64,000 bases of DNA from Microbacterium sp. HD4P20 (GCF_019449275.2 NZ_JAHZQZ020000012.1:124001-188000), one strand, 5' to 3'. Shown: positions 42,356 through 51,174, counted from the first letter of the stretch. Program-made: numbers and translations. The notes: generated by a model not told the origin, from the sequence alone.

Positions 42356-42434
42356 GGAAATGGCCGCGTATGCGGTCTGCGCGCACATCGCGGGCGGAGA
42401 TCCTTGCGCGAGCACGAGCACGGACCGAGCCGCA

Positions 42435-43235
42435 TCACCCGTACTTGCTCATCGTCAGCTGGTTGGTCCGGCTGTATCCCGCCAGCTTGCGGGGCCGAAG
42501 CGTGCGCTCGACCGCTATGGTGACCAGCATGTCGGGATCGTAGGCGATCCGCATGCCGGCCTGTCGCAACGCCAGCGTCACGTCCAGATCCTCGCTGATC
42601 GCGTCATCGCCGGAGGTGACGCCATCGCGGATGGCGGCCCAGGCGGCGCGGCTCACGGCCATGTTGTGGCCGTACATCACTGGCCCGCTGCCGACCATGA
42701 CCTCGTGGATCGCGCGGAAGAGTCCGTAGACCCCGCGCCCGCCCACACGATCGCCGGTCGAGAGCCTTGTGAATCCCGCCGGCCCGGCGAGGCCGGCCAA
42801 CTCGGGATCCGACGCGAACGCGTGCCGGATCGCGCGCGCCCAGGGCGGCGTCACGAGAGTGTCGGCGTCGATCCGGGCGAGGACCTGTGACGTCGCGGCG
42901 TCCATGCCCGCGTTTCGCGCGTAGGTGATGCCATGTCGGCGTTCGGTCACGATCTTGACGCCGGCCCATGAGCGTGCCACAGCCTCGGTATCGTCCGTCG
43001 AGTCATTGTTGACGACGATGATCTCGTCGGCGGGATCGATCTGATCGGCTAGAGCGCGCAGGCATGCCCCGAGCATCCCTGCCTCGTTTCTGGCCGGGAT
43101 GACGACGCTCAGGCTCGGGCGATCACCGATCACGCGACCGACGCTACGCAGCGGGGCGCGGGCGGGGAGACCGTTGACAGAGGCGGATGCGTCGAGTAAA
43201 CCTCGCCGGCGAGGTTCGACGACCGTGCCCGTCAT
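42435..43235 (-). CDS. Family 2 glycosyltransferase
   Basis: A 266-residue GT-A protein: SLSVVIPARNEAGMLGACLRAL opens the nucleotide-sugar domain, IIVVNNDSTDDTEAVA follows, the metal motif reads ARIDADTLV, and SEDLDVTLAL resembles the acceptor-site ED motif. There are no membrane segments. The first 40 residues are unstructured. It transfers a sugar to a lipid or polymer acceptor that cannot be named. Convergent with lacI. No ribosome site is clear at the ATG; a GTG 32 codons later is an alternative. Confidence 0.85.
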   Translation of the reverse strand: MTGTVVEPRRRGLLDASASVNGLPARAPLRSVGRVIGDRPSLSVVIPARNEAGMLGACLRALADQIDPADEIIVVNNDSTDDTEAVARSWAGVKIVTERRHGITYARNAGMDAATSQVLARIDADTLVTPPWARAIRHAFASDPELAGLAGPAGFTRLSTGDRVGGRGVYGLFRAIHEVMVGSGPVMYGHNMAVSRAAWAAIRDGVTSGDDAISEDLDVTLALRQAGMRIAYDPDMLVTIAVERTLRPRKLAGYSRTNQLTMSKYG

Positions 43236-43388
43236 GGCGCCCGTGTGATCCGACGTCAGGAATGCCGCCGTCTCTGCGATCTCGACCGTGCCGTCGAGAT
43301 TGCCGGCGAACTCGAGGAGGCGACCTTCTCAATGGTGGAGATCCGCGCGGATGCACCGACCCTCAACAACGAACGCGTCTGCCCTCGG

Positions 43389-43417
43389 TGTCGGATCGAT
43401 GCCACTCTCTTCGTTGT
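43389..43417 (+). promoter_or_regulatory. Tentative ECF42-type promoter
   Basis: TGTCGG, 17 bases, CGTTGT, about 50 bases before the DGPF gene. ECF42 promoters are reported with TGTCGA-like -35 boxes; the match is partial. Confidence 0.25.
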
Positions 43418-43465
43418 AGGGGTGAGAGGCGGCCGACGGGGTCGCCGCGCTGAAGGAGGACGCAC

Positions 43466-43825
43466 ATGGCTCAGTACGCACTCATGGTGTGGGGCCCGAG
43501 CGAGTACGGCGAGCACGGCAGCTATGCCACCGCCGAGGAGAACGCCGCCCAGCTGGAGGCGACCGGCGCGTTCAACGCCCGGCTGCGGGACGAGGGGCGG
43601 TTCGTTTTCGCGAACGGCTTGGCCGAGCCATCCGCCAGCACCGTCGTGGACGGCACCGGCCCGGCCCCACTCATCACAGACGGGCCTTACGTCGAGTCGA
43701 AGGAGCACATCGCGGGATTCTGGATCATCGAGGCGGAGGATCTGGATGTGGCGCTCGCGCTTGCGGCTGAGGGGTCTCAGGCGTGCCGCCGCAAGATCGA
43801 GGTGCGGCCGGTGAACGGCTCGTGA
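43466..43825 (+). CDS. YCII/DGPF-domain protein
   Basis: A 119-residue YCII-related (DGPF) protein: MAQYALMVWGPSEY opening, the motif ITDGPYVESKEHIAGFWIIEAEDLDVAL, and a ferredoxin-like dimer fold by family. The biochemical role is unknown. AAGGAGG precedes the ATG. It overlaps the ECF sigma gene by GTGA. DGPF proteins are characteristic partners of ECF42 sigma factors. Confidence 0.9.
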   Translation: MAQYALMVWGPSEYGEHGSYATAEENAAQLEATGAFNARLRDEGRFVFANGLAEPSASTVVDGTGPAPLITDGPYVESKEHIAGFWIIEAEDLDVALALAAEGSQACRRKIEVRPVNGS

Positions 43826-45072
43826 CCGGCGCCGCCGTCGTCGCGGCGGCACTGACCCGCGTTCATCGCGAGGAGTGGGCGCGGGTGGTGGCGTCGCTCG
43901 CGCACCGGTTCGCCGACCTCGACCTCGCCGAGGAGATGGCCGCCGAAGCCTTCGCCACGGCCGCGGAGCGCTGGCCGAACAACGGCGTGCCGCCGAACCC
44001 CGGCGCCTGGATCACCACGACGGCCAACCGCAAGGCGATCGACCGTCTGCGCCGCGAGGCGCAGCGCGATGCGAAGCACCGGGAGGCGCTCATGCTGCGT
44101 GACGACGGCCCCGCCGAGTCCGTCGGCGCGATCGAGGACGACCGTCTGCGCCTGCTGTTCGTCTGCTGTCACCCCGCGCTCGCGATGCAGACGCGCGTCG
44201 CGCTGACGCTGCGGCTGCTGGGCGGGCTCACCGTCGGCGAGATCGCCCGCGCCTTCCTCGTCGGCGAAGCGGCGATGAGCCGGCGCATCACCCGCGCGAA
44301 GGACAAGATCCGGATCGCCCGGATCCCGTTCCGGATGCCGCAGGCTCCGGATCTGCCCGCGCGCCTGGAGGGCGTGCTCGCGGTGCTGTACCTGATCTTC
44401 AACGAGGGGTATCTGGCGACGGGGCAGTCGTCGGAGCCGATCCGCCGCGACCTCACCGCGGAGGCCATTCGGCTCACGAGGCTGGTGAGCTCGCTGCTTC
44501 CGCGCGAGGGGGAGGTGGCGGGACTGCTCGCGCTCATGCTGCTGACCGAGGCGCGCGCGGCCGCGCGGATCTCCGAAGCGGGGGAGTTGGTGCGACTCGA
44601 CGAGCAGGATCGAGGCTCGTGGGACCGGGCGATGGTGGAGGAGGGGATCGCGCTGGTGCGGGAGCGCCTGGTCGTCGTGGCGCGCGGTGAGGGGGTGCCC
44701 GGCCGCTACCAGATCCTGGCCGCGATCAACGCGGTGCACACCTCGGTGCCCGATGCCCGCGACACCGATTGGTCGCAGATCGTCGAGCTCTACGATCAGC
44801 TGTCGGCGATCGACCCGAGCCCGGTCGTCGCACTCAATCGTGCGATCGCGGTCGCGGAACTGGACGGACCCGCCGTAGGCCTCAGCGCGGTGGATCGACT
44901 GGCGGACGACCTCAACGAGTATCACGCGTTCCACGCCGCGCGCGCGGACTTGCTGCGCCGAATCGGCCGTTCCGCCGAGGCGCGAGAGGCCTACGACCGG
45001 GCGATCGAGCTGGCGGGAAACGTCGCCGAGGTCGCCTACCTCGCCCGGCGGCGCGGCCAGCTGGCGGGCTGA
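43822..45072 (+). CDS. ECF42-type RNA polymerase sigma factor with long C-terminal extension
   Basis: A 416-residue protein: sigma region 2 at about residues 15-80 (HRFADLDLAEEMAAEAFATAAERW, NPGAWITTTANRKAIDRLRR) and region 4 at about 110-165 (LTLRLLGGLTVGEIARAFLVGEAAMSRRITRAK), then some 240 helical residues with TPR-like ends (FHAARADLLRRIGRSAEAREAYDRAIELAG). This layout and the upstream DGPF gene define the ECF42 group, which lacks an anti-sigma gene; the extension is thought to control activity. The GTG start overlaps the DGPF stop. Confidence 0.9.
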   Translation: MTGAAVVAAALTRVHREEWARVVASLAHRFADLDLAEEMAAEAFATAAERWPNNGVPPNPGAWITTTANRKAIDRLRREAQRDAKHREALMLRDDGPAESVGAIEDDRLRLLFVCCHPALAMQTRVALTLRLLGGLTVGEIARAFLVGEAAMSRRITRAKDKIRIARIPFRMPQAPDLPARLEGVLAVLYLIFNEGYLATGQSSEPIRRDLTAEAIRLTRLVSSLLPREGEVAGLLALMLLTEARAAARISEAGELVRLDEQDRGSWDRAMVEEGIALVRERLVVVARGEGVPGRYQILAAINAVHTSVPDARDTDWSQIVELYDQLSAIDPSPVVALNRAIAVAELDGPAVGLSAVDRLADDLNEYHAFHAARADLLRRIGRSAEAREAYDRAIELAGNVAEVAYLARRRGQLAG

Positions 45073-45089
45073 CGACCTCCCGTACGCCG

Positions 45090-46502
45090 TCACGACATGA
45101 CGTGCTCGAGCGCCTCGCCGAGGATTCGCGCCGCCTCGGGGAAGCGGCTGGGGTCCTCGCTCGCGTAGTTGAGGCGCGCGTAGGGTCCGGGTGGCTCGGC
45201 CGGAAACCACTCGCCGCCGGCGGCGATGATCAGTCCCCGCGTTTCGGCCTCGCGCACCAGCAGCGCGGTGTCGGTGCCGTCCGGCAGGCGAGCCCACAGG
45301 TTGAGCCCGCCGCCGGGTGTGATGTCGATGCGAGCGTCCGGCGCGTACTGGCGGATGCTGTCGAGCAGCAGATCCCGGCGGGCGCGCAACTGCTGGCGAA
45401 CGCCCCGCAGGTGAGTGCGCCACGCGGGTTGCGTGACGACATCGAGCGCCGCGGCCTGCAGAACTCCGCTGACGTACATCGACTCCGCGGCGCGGTCGGT
45501 GAGGATGCGCTCTCGCGCCGGGCCACGCGCGACGAGCGCAGCGACGCGCACCGCTGGCGAGACGCTCTTGGTCAGCGAGCGCAGGTAGATGACGTGGCCG
45601 TCGTCGTCGCGCGCGGCGAGCGGCTGCGGGTCGGTGTCGATGGCGAGATCGTGCGCCCAGTCGTCCTCGACGAGGAAGACGCCGCGACGACGCACGACCT
45701 CGAGAATCGCGTGGGCCTTCTCGGCAGACCAGCTCGCCCCCGTCGGGTTGGCGAAGGCCGGCTGGGCGTAGAACACCCGGGCGCCGCTGCGCTCGAGTGC
45801 GCGGTCGACCTCGTCGGGGTCGGGCCCGTCGGCGCCGGCCGAGACCGGAACGAGCACGACACCGGTCTGCTCGGCGGCGAGCATCGCTCCCCAGTAGCTC
45901 GGCGACTCGATGAGCAGTGGCTGGCCAGGTCCCACCAGACCACGGAAGATCGACGACAGTCCGCCCTGGCTGCCCGCGGTGATCACGACGTCGCGCGGTG
46001 ACGGCGCGGCCACGCCCGCGGGTGCGGTGACGGCGAGCTCGCTCGCGAACCACTCCTGCAGCTCCGGCATCCCTGCCGCGGGCGAGCGCGTGGTTGCGGC
46101 ACGGGAGCGTGAAGCGCGCACCAAGGCCGTGCGCACGAGTCGTTCCGGGAGCAGATCGGATGCCGGATACCCCGAGTGCAGACCGATGGCATCCGGTGCC
46201 ACGGCCCGCTGCGTGGACGACAGCACCGACACCCGCGCCGGCGGCGTGCCCAGTGCCGCGGTCTGCCATCCGTGGTCCGCAGGACGCGGCGAGCGGAGCG
46301 CCCGGACGAACGTGCCCACCCCCGGACGGCTCTCGATCAGTCCGGCCGCTGCCAGCCGGCGCATGGCCTTGTGCACGGTGACGGGACTCGCCCCGTGCTG
46401 CGCGACCAGGGCGCGGCTCGACGGCAGCCGTGCGCCCGGTGGCGCGGCCGCGATCCATGCCCGCAGCGCGGCATCGATTCTCGCAGTGCTATCGTGCTCC
46501 AT
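45090..46502 (-). CDS. MocR/PdxR-type regulator (GntR-aminotransferase fusion)
   Basis: A 470-residue protein: GntR winged helix (residues about 10-70, GARLPSSRALVAQHGASPVTVHKAMRRLAAAGLIESRPG) joined to a fold-type I aminotransferase domain with FANPTGASW and the PLP Lys in LRSLTKSVSPAVRVAAL. MocR proteins sense PLP or an amino compound. Its ATG shares two bases with the ATG of the divergent EamA transporter, so the two promoters overlap. A perfect 14-bp palindrome on its promoter side suggests autoregulation. Confidence 0.92.
   Translation of the reverse strand: MEHDSTARIDAALRAWIAAAPPGARLPSSRALVAQHGASPVTVHKAMRRLAAAGLIESRPGVGTFVRALRSPRPADHGWQTAALGTPPARVSVLSSTQRAVAPDAIGLHSGYPASDLLPERLVRTALVRASRSRAATTRSPAAGMPELQEWFASELAVTAPAGVAAPSPRDVVITAGSQGGLSSIFRGLVGPGQPLLIESPSYWGAMLAAEQTGVVLVPVSAGADGPDPDEVDRALERSGARVFYAQPAFANPTGASWSAEKAHAILEVVRRRGVFLVEDDWAHDLAIDTDPQPLAARDDDGHVIYLRSLTKSVSPAVRVAALVARGPARERILTDRAAESMYVSGVLQAAALDVVTQPAWRTHLRGVRQQLRARRDLLLDSIRQYAPDARIDITPGGGLNLWARLPDGTDTALLVREAETRGLIIAAGGEWFPAEPPGPYARLNYASEDPSRFPEAARILGEALEHVMS
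46485..46490 (+). promoter_or_regulatory. Possible -10 for a leaderless eamA mRNA
   Basis: TATCGT ends ten bases before the eamA ATG. No Shine-Dalgarno sequence is available because the start codon abuts the divergent gene, so initiation at or next to the ATG is likely. Confidence 0.35.
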
Positions 46503-47418
46503 GACAGATCAGAGTAGCGCTACTCACGTCAGTGCGCCTGTGCTACCGCGACTCGCCGGCCTCGGATGGGCCCTGGTGGGCGTGGTCGCCTTCTCGTTCA
46601 CCCTTCCCTTCACGCGTGTCGCCGTCGAGGGGATGTCGCCGCTGTTCATCGGATCGGGCCGCGCGGTGATCGCCGCCGCGCTCGCCGCGACCGCCCTCGC
46701 GGCGACTCGGCAGCGCTTGCCGACCGCGGCGCAGTGGGCTCGTCTCGTGATCGTCGCCGCCGGAGTCGTGGTCGGTTTCCCGGTGCTGACCTCGTTCGCC
46801 CTGACGACCACTCCGGCCAGTCACGCTGCGGTCGTCATCGGGCTGCTCCCCGCGGCGACAGCGGTGGTGGCGGTGCTGCGGGCGAAGGAGCGGCCCCGCC
46901 GGTCGTTCTGGCTGTTCGCGATCCTGGGCGCGACAGCCGCGATCGTCTTCGCCGCGCTGCAGAACGGCGGCATGGGTGGACTCGGCGCGGCGGACCTGCT
47001 GCTGTTCCTCGCGGTGGTCGCGTGCGCGATCGGCTACGCCGAGGGTGGGCTTCTCGCGCGGGAGCTGGGTGCGTGGCAGACGGTGTCGTGGGCGCTGGTG
47101 CTCGCCGCGCCGCTCATGATCGGCGCCACGTTCTTCGCGATCGTTCAGCAGCCACCGCGTGCCGACCCCGTGGAGTGGGCGGCGTTCGCGTACCTCGGCG
47201 TGGTCAGCATGTTCCTCGGATTCTTCGCCTGGTATCGGGGCCTCGCGATCGGGCCGATGGCGCAGGTCAGCCAAGTGCAGCTGGTCCAGCCGGTGCTGAG
47301 CATTCTGTGGGCGGCGATTCTGCTGCACGAGGGGATCGGTTGGCCCACCGTGATCGGCGGCTTCGCCGTGATCGGCTGCGCCGCGCTCGCCGTGCGCACG
47401 CGCTCCCGACCTGGTTAG
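46501..47418 (+). CDS. EamA/DMT-family exporter
   Basis: A 305-residue membrane protein with ten predicted helices and two EamA repeats (GWALVGVVAFSFTLPFTRVAVEGMSPLFIGSGRAVIAAAL; LLFLAVVACAIGYAEGGLLARELGAWQTVSWAL). DMT proteins export metabolites or amino acids. Divergent from a MocR gene with overlapping start codons, a common pairing in which MocR controls the transporter. The stop codon lies within a CIRCE-like element. Confidence 0.9.
   Translation: MTDQSSATHVSAPVLPRLAGLGWALVGVVAFSFTLPFTRVAVEGMSPLFIGSGRAVIAAALAATALAATRQRLPTAAQWARLVIVAAGVVVGFPVLTSFALTTTPASHAAVVIGLLPAATAVVAVLRAKERPRRSFWLFAILGATAAIVFAALQNGGMGGLGAADLLLFLAVVACAIGYAEGGLLARELGAWQTVSWALVLAAPLMIGATFFAIVQQPPRADPVEWAAFAYLGVVSMFLGFFAWYRGLAIGPMAQVSQVQLVQPVLSILWAAILLHEGIGWPTVIGGFAVIGCAALAVRTRSRPG
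46512..46525. promoter_or_regulatory. Perfect palindrome GAGTAGCGCTACTC, candidate MocR operator
   Basis: A 14-bp palindrome inside the first codons of eamA and upstream of mocR. It overlaps TACTCT, a possible -10 of the mocR promoter on the minus strand. Confidence 0.6.
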
Positions 47419-47441
47419 CACTCGCCTATGGCGAGTGCCAG
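47415..47441. promoter_or_regulatory. CIRCE-like element (HrcA operator)
   Basis: TTAGCACTC-N9-GAGTGCCAG, 16 of 18 positions identical to the CIRCE consensus TTAGCACTC-N9-GAGTGCTAA; the two differences match actinobacterial variants (CTGGCACTC arms). The spacer GCCTATGGC extends the stem to a 9-bp arm with a 3-base loop, so it can also fold as a hairpin terminator for eamA. Confidence 0.65.
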
Positions 47442-47604
47442 AGGTCTTGGTATTCTGGTCGCACGACATTTCCGGCGGACGCACGCGTCGCGGCGGGACT
47501 TCGAACGAGCCTCCCGCCTCCTCGGGCATCCACGCACAGCGATGTGCGGCATCCGACGCGATGGTGTGCTTCCGCTGGATCGATATCCAGATTCGGAGGC
47601 GAAC

Positions 47605-47907
47605 ATGTCACACGAGAGCAACATCCGATTCGAGATGCGCAAGGTCACCGCGATCGAATGGGTGATCCTGGACCTCTCACTGCCCGAGAACCACCCCCAG
47701 CGCACCATGGCGTGCGTGTACGAGATCGACGACCTCGAGTACGACGTCGTCTGGCTGCGGGACTTCGGCCTCGCCGAGCACTACATGTCACCGGCTGAAG
47801 TGCTCGACGACCTCATCCGCGCGAGCCATCGGTCCACCCGATCAGCTGCGCGGCCGCCGATCCCGATCCCGCACCGGCCGCCGCGCGCCGAGCGCGTCCC
47901 GGCCTGA
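47605..47907 (+). CDS. Hypothetical 100-residue protein behind a CIRCE-like element
   Basis: A small soluble protein with no family that I recognise. The N-terminal 70 residues look like a compact alpha/beta domain (FEMRKVTAIEWVILDLSLPENHPQRTMACVYEIDDLEYDVVWLRD); the last 30 are Pro/Arg-rich and probably disordered. GGAGG is five bases before the ATG. A longer in-frame start 59 codons earlier is rejected as it has no ribosome site and would run close to the CIRCE element. The element suggests heat-shock (HrcA) control, but its hairpin could instead be the eamA terminator. Confidence 0.75.
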   Translation: MSHESNIRFEMRKVTAIEWVILDLSLPENHPQRTMACVYEIDDLEYDVVWLRDFGLAEHYMSPAEVLDDLIRASHRSTRSAARPPIPIPHRPPRAERVPA

Positions 47908-47963
47908 CCGCGGGGTCGCGAACCGGAACGTCCCGGCGGGTTTCACCGCCGCATCCGGAACCG

Positions 47964-49241
47964 CTATGCGGCGCCGTGTTCGCGACGAGTGGGGGAGTGA
48001 GCAGCCGCGATCTGCTCGAGCACCGCGACGGCGCGTCCGGTGCCGTCCTCCGCGGCGATCCCTTCAGCCACCCGCGCCGCCGCAGCTGCGTAGGCCGGGT
48101 CGCCGACCAAGTCGCGGATCCTCTCGGCGAGGCTCGGCACCCTTGCCCGTCGCAGCGGAAGCGGCTGCGGTCCGGCTCCGAGCTCGTGCACCCGGCGCCC
48201 CCAGAACGGCTGGTCGCCCAGCACCGGGCAGATGAGGGTGGGCCTGCCGGCGCGCAGGCCCGCCGCGGTCGTGCCCGAGCCGCCGTGGTGCACGACCGCC
48301 GACACCCGCGGGAACAGCCAGTCGTGCGGCACATGGTCCACGACCATCACGTCCTCCGACGAGTCGGCTTCGAGCGCGCCCCATCCCCTCGCGACGACGG
48401 CGCGCACGCCGGCCTCGCGGAGAGCACCCAGCACGACGCGGCCGCGCTCGGTCGCCTTGGCGCCGAAGCCCATGCTTCCGAAACCCACGTAGACGGCCGG
48501 CCGCCCGCCCGCGAGGAAGGCCTCTAGTTCGGCCGGCGGATGCCACACCTCCGCACGCTCGCGGAACCAATAGCCCGTGACGTGCGCCGTGGCCGGATAG
48601 TCCGGCGGCACGGGCACGACGTGCCGGCTGAACGGGTACAGCACGGGCACCCTCGCGCCGTCCGGGCCGTGCAGGTAGTCGCTCACCCGGCTCATGCGGC
48701 CAAGGCCCAGACGTTCTCGGCGGAATCGGTTGATCATGCCGCCGTACGCCATCGCGGTGAAGCGATTGAACTCGTACGTGAGCCGGTTGAGGTCACCGGG
48801 GAGCGGCCGCGGGAGGAAGGGCACCGGGAAGTCCGCGGTCGGCGTGAGGAACGGCAGCGGCAGGGAGGCGACGAACGGCACGTTCTGCCGCTCGGCGATG
48901 TGGAACCCCGCGAGGGCTTTGGGGTGCGACACGATCACGGTCGGCTCGACCCGCTGCGCGACCGCCCACTGTTCCTCCAGCGACACCCGCATCGCCGCCG
49001 ACATCCGCCGCGCCATCGTCAGTGCTTGGGCGGGTCCGCTGAGACCGGCCATGCCGGCGCGCATGACAGCATCCATCTCGGTCGCGATGGGATCGAACGA
49101 GACGCCGGGCGCGAGAGTGTCGCGATATGCCTCCGGTGCCGCGAGCACTGCCTCATGTCCCGCCAGCGCGAGTCGATCGGCCAGGGCCGCATAGGGATCG
49201 ACGTCGCCTCGCGTGCCGAACGTGAAGATGAGTACTTTCAT
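47964..49241 (-). CDS. Family 1 glycosyltransferase (UGT/sterol glucosyltransferase-like)
   Basis: A 425-residue GT-B protein: N-terminal MKVLIFTFGTRGDVDPYAALADRLALAGHEAVLAAP (as in sterol 3-beta-glucosyltransferases and antibiotic GTs), a middle FGSMGFGAKATERGRVVLGALRE, and the nucleotide-binding PHDWLFPRVSAVVHHGGSGTTAAGLRAGRPTLICPVLGDQPFWG. It glucosylates a small hydrophobic acceptor, perhaps a xenobiotic. There are no membrane segments. Convergent with the hypothetical gene. Confidence 0.9.
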   Translation of the reverse strand: MKVLIFTFGTRGDVDPYAALADRLALAGHEAVLAAPEAYRDTLAPGVSFDPIATEMDAVMRAGMAGLSGPAQALTMARRMSAAMRVSLEEQWAVAQRVEPTVIVSHPKALAGFHIAERQNVPFVASLPLPFLTPTADFPVPFLPRPLPGDLNRLTYEFNRFTAMAYGGMINRFRRERLGLGRMSRVSDYLHGPDGARVPVLYPFSRHVVPVPPDYPATAHVTGYWFRERAEVWHPPAELEAFLAGGRPAVYVGFGSMGFGAKATERGRVVLGALREAGVRAVVARGWGALEADSSEDVMVVDHVPHDWLFPRVSAVVHHGGSGTTAAGLRAGRPTLICPVLGDQPFWGRRVHELGAGPQPLPLRRARVPSLAERIRDLVGDPAYAAAAARVAEGIAAEDGTGRAVAVLEQIAAAHSPTRREHGAA

Positions 49242-49368
49242 GGGATGCCTCCGCCAACGTCGAATCGACGCCGACCAGGCTTCCCGGCACTCCGCTCAGC
49301 ACCCTACTCCTTCCTGGCCGGCCGCCGGGAGGATCGGCCACGAGCACCGACCGCTCACGCGTGGCGGG

Positions 49369-50475
49369 TCACCAGCCACTGCGGGTGGGGGTGTGGCCCT
49401 CGCGGGCGTTCTCGGGCATCGCCATCTCGGCGCGCATGCCGAGCAGGCGGATCGGGCGGGCGGGCTCGATCTTCGCAACGAGCTCCATCGCCTTCGCGAT
49501 CACGGCGTCGCGATCTGAGGTCGCGGGGATCTTCTTCGTGAACGTCTTGGTGAGAAACGGCGCGTAGCGCACCTTCAGCCCGAGGCCGACGACCGGCCGA
49601 TCGTCGGCGGCGACCTCGTCGAGCACCTGGTCCAGGAGGGTGCGCGCCGCTGCCTCGACCTCCTCGGGCGAGACGATGTCGACCTGGAAGGTCGTCTCCT
49701 TGCTGTGTCCGCGCGGTACCCAGGGAGTGTCATCGACGACGGACGAGCCGTCCCCCCGGCCCAGCTGGCGATACCACAGGCCCATGTTCGGCCCGAACTC
49801 GCCGACGAGCGGACCCTGCTCGGCTGCAGCGAGCTGGGCGACTGTCAGGATGCCGAGACCCGCGAGCCGCTTGGACACCTTCGATCCGACTCCCCATAAC
49901 TCGATCGTCGGGCGTTCGCCCATGACATCGAGCCAGTTGTCCCTCGTCAGCCGGAAGACGCCACGCGGCTTGCCGAAGCCGGTCGCGACCTTCGCACGCA
50001 CGAGCGTGTCGCCGATCCCGACACTGCAGTGCAGTCGCGTGCGGTCGAGCACCGCCTGCTGCATGCGCCGCGCGTAGCCTTCCGGATCGTCGGTCTCGAC
50101 GCCGACGAACGCCTCATCCCACCCCAGCACCTGCACCACGGCTCCCGGTCGTGCTCGCAGCGTCGCCATCACCTGCTCGGACGCGGCGTTGTACTCCGCG
50201 TGGTCGACCGGAAGGATCACGGCATCGGGCACCTTGCGCGCGGCGATGCGCAGCGGCATCCCCGATCCCACTCCGTACTCGCGGGCCTCGTACGACGCGG
50301 TGGACACGACGGCGCGCTCGGTGGGGTCGCCACGACCCCCCACGATCAGGGGCTTGCCGGCGAGCTCGGGGTGGCGCAGCACCTCGACCGCCGCGATGAA
50401 CTGGTCGAGGTCGACGTGCAGCACCCAGGGCTCGGCGGTGGCGGCGGTGGTGGTGCGGCCGGTCGGCGCAGGCAT
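49369..50475 (-). CDS. Y-family DNA polymerase (DinB/Pol IV-like)
   Basis: A 368-residue translesion polymerase: HVDLDQFIAAVEVLRHPELAGKPLIVGG (metal Asp and fingers), RAVVSTASYEAREYGVGSGMP, and the second catalytic motif as GWDEAFVGVE, where classical DinB has SxDEAF/Y. The helix-hairpin-helix (IELWGVGSKVSKRLAGLGILTVAQLA) and little finger (HSKETTFQVD) are complete. No C-terminal beta-clamp motif of the QxxLxLF form is visible. It copies damaged DNA with low fidelity. The Trp before DEAF marks an actinobacterial subgroup. Confidence 0.92.
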   Translation of the reverse strand: MPAPTGRTTTAATAEPWVLHVDLDQFIAAVEVLRHPELAGKPLIVGGRGDPTERAVVSTASYEAREYGVGSGMPLRIAARKVPDAVILPVDHAEYNAASEQVMATLRARPGAVVQVLGWDEAFVGVETDDPEGYARRMQQAVLDRTRLHCSVGIGDTLVRAKVATGFGKPRGVFRLTRDNWLDVMGERPTIELWGVGSKVSKRLAGLGILTVAQLAAAEQGPLVGEFGPNMGLWYRQLGRGDGSSVVDDTPWVPRGHSKETTFQVDIVSPEEVEAAARTLLDQVLDEVAADDRPVVGLGLKVRYAPFLTKTFTKKIPATSDRDAVIAKAMELVAKIEPARPIRLLGMRAEMAMPENAREGHTPTRSGW

Positions 50476-50548
50476 GCGCTCAGTCTGCCCCGGCCGGCCG
50501 ACACAGTCACGCGGATTGTGCGCGGATGCCTTGCAAAGTGCCGGCCGG

Positions 50549-51124
50549 TCAGGAGGGCAAGGTCGCGATGAGTCGCTCGGCGGCGGTCCGCGCCGTCTCC
50601 GTGCCGGTCGCCGCCGATGCGATGTCGCTCAGGAACACGTTGTGCAGGGCGATGCCCACGACGCCGTAGGCCACGCTGTCGCAGTCCTCCGGCTCGGCGC
50701 CGGGATGTTCCGCGGCCAGCAGCCGCGCGAGCAGGACGTGGGTGCCCTGATACGCCGAGACCAGCAGGTCGGCCAGCGCCGGATCGCTGCGCGCCGCCTC
50801 GACGAAGCCGAGGACGACGACGTTGTCGTTGCCGGGCGCGGCGAACTCCTCGCTGAAGAAGAAGTCGACAGCACCGGCGACATCCGCCGTGCCCGCGGGG
50901 AGAATCGACTCGCCCTCGGTGCCTTCGTAGTAGAAGCGGCGTGCGCTCTCGCGCAGCAGCTCCTCGCGATTGCCGACGAAGTGGCGGACGTGCCCGCGCG
51001 ACATGCCGGCCTCTTCGGCGATCCTCCCGAGGCTCGCTCCGGTGATCCCCTCGGCGGCGATGGTGCGGATCGTCGCCTCGACGATCTGGCCGACGCGCTC
51101 TTCGGCGACGGATGGTCGTGCCAT
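50549..51124 (-). CDS. TetR-family regulator of the CocE-amidase operon
   Basis: A 191-residue TetR: helix-turn-helix IVEATIRTIAAEGITGASLGRIAEEAGMSRGHVRHFVGNREELL (residues 14-57) and a helical ligand domain. Divergent from the CocE/ABC/amidase operon across about 117 bases that hold a TAGTCA-N4-TGACTA palindrome on the operon's -35. Repression relieved by an imported amide or ester is the simple model. Confidence 0.92.
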   Translation of the reverse strand: MARPSVAEERVGQIVEATIRTIAAEGITGASLGRIAEEAGMSRGHVRHFVGNREELLRESARRFYYEGTEGESILPAGTADVAGAVDFFFSEEFAAPGNDNVVVLGFVEAARSDPALADLLVSAYQGTHVLLARLLAAEHPGAEPEDCDSVAYGVVGIALHNVFLSDIASAATGTETARTAAERLIATLPS

Positions 51125-51174
51125 CGGTTCCTCCTCCCCGCACCTTAGCTGGTGCGTCGTCCTAGTTTATTGTC

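Noticed and set aside
43777..46458. An 893-codon open frame on the minus strand across the sigma-factor, DGPF and MocR genes
   Set aside because: It is Arg/Gly/Ala-rich with no domain and is antisense or out of frame to well-supported genes; long shadow frames are expected at this GC content.
47428..47604. A 59-codon N-terminal extension of the CIRCE-linked gene
   Set aside because: No ribosome site, would start inside the CIRCE element, and the downstream ATG has GGAGG.
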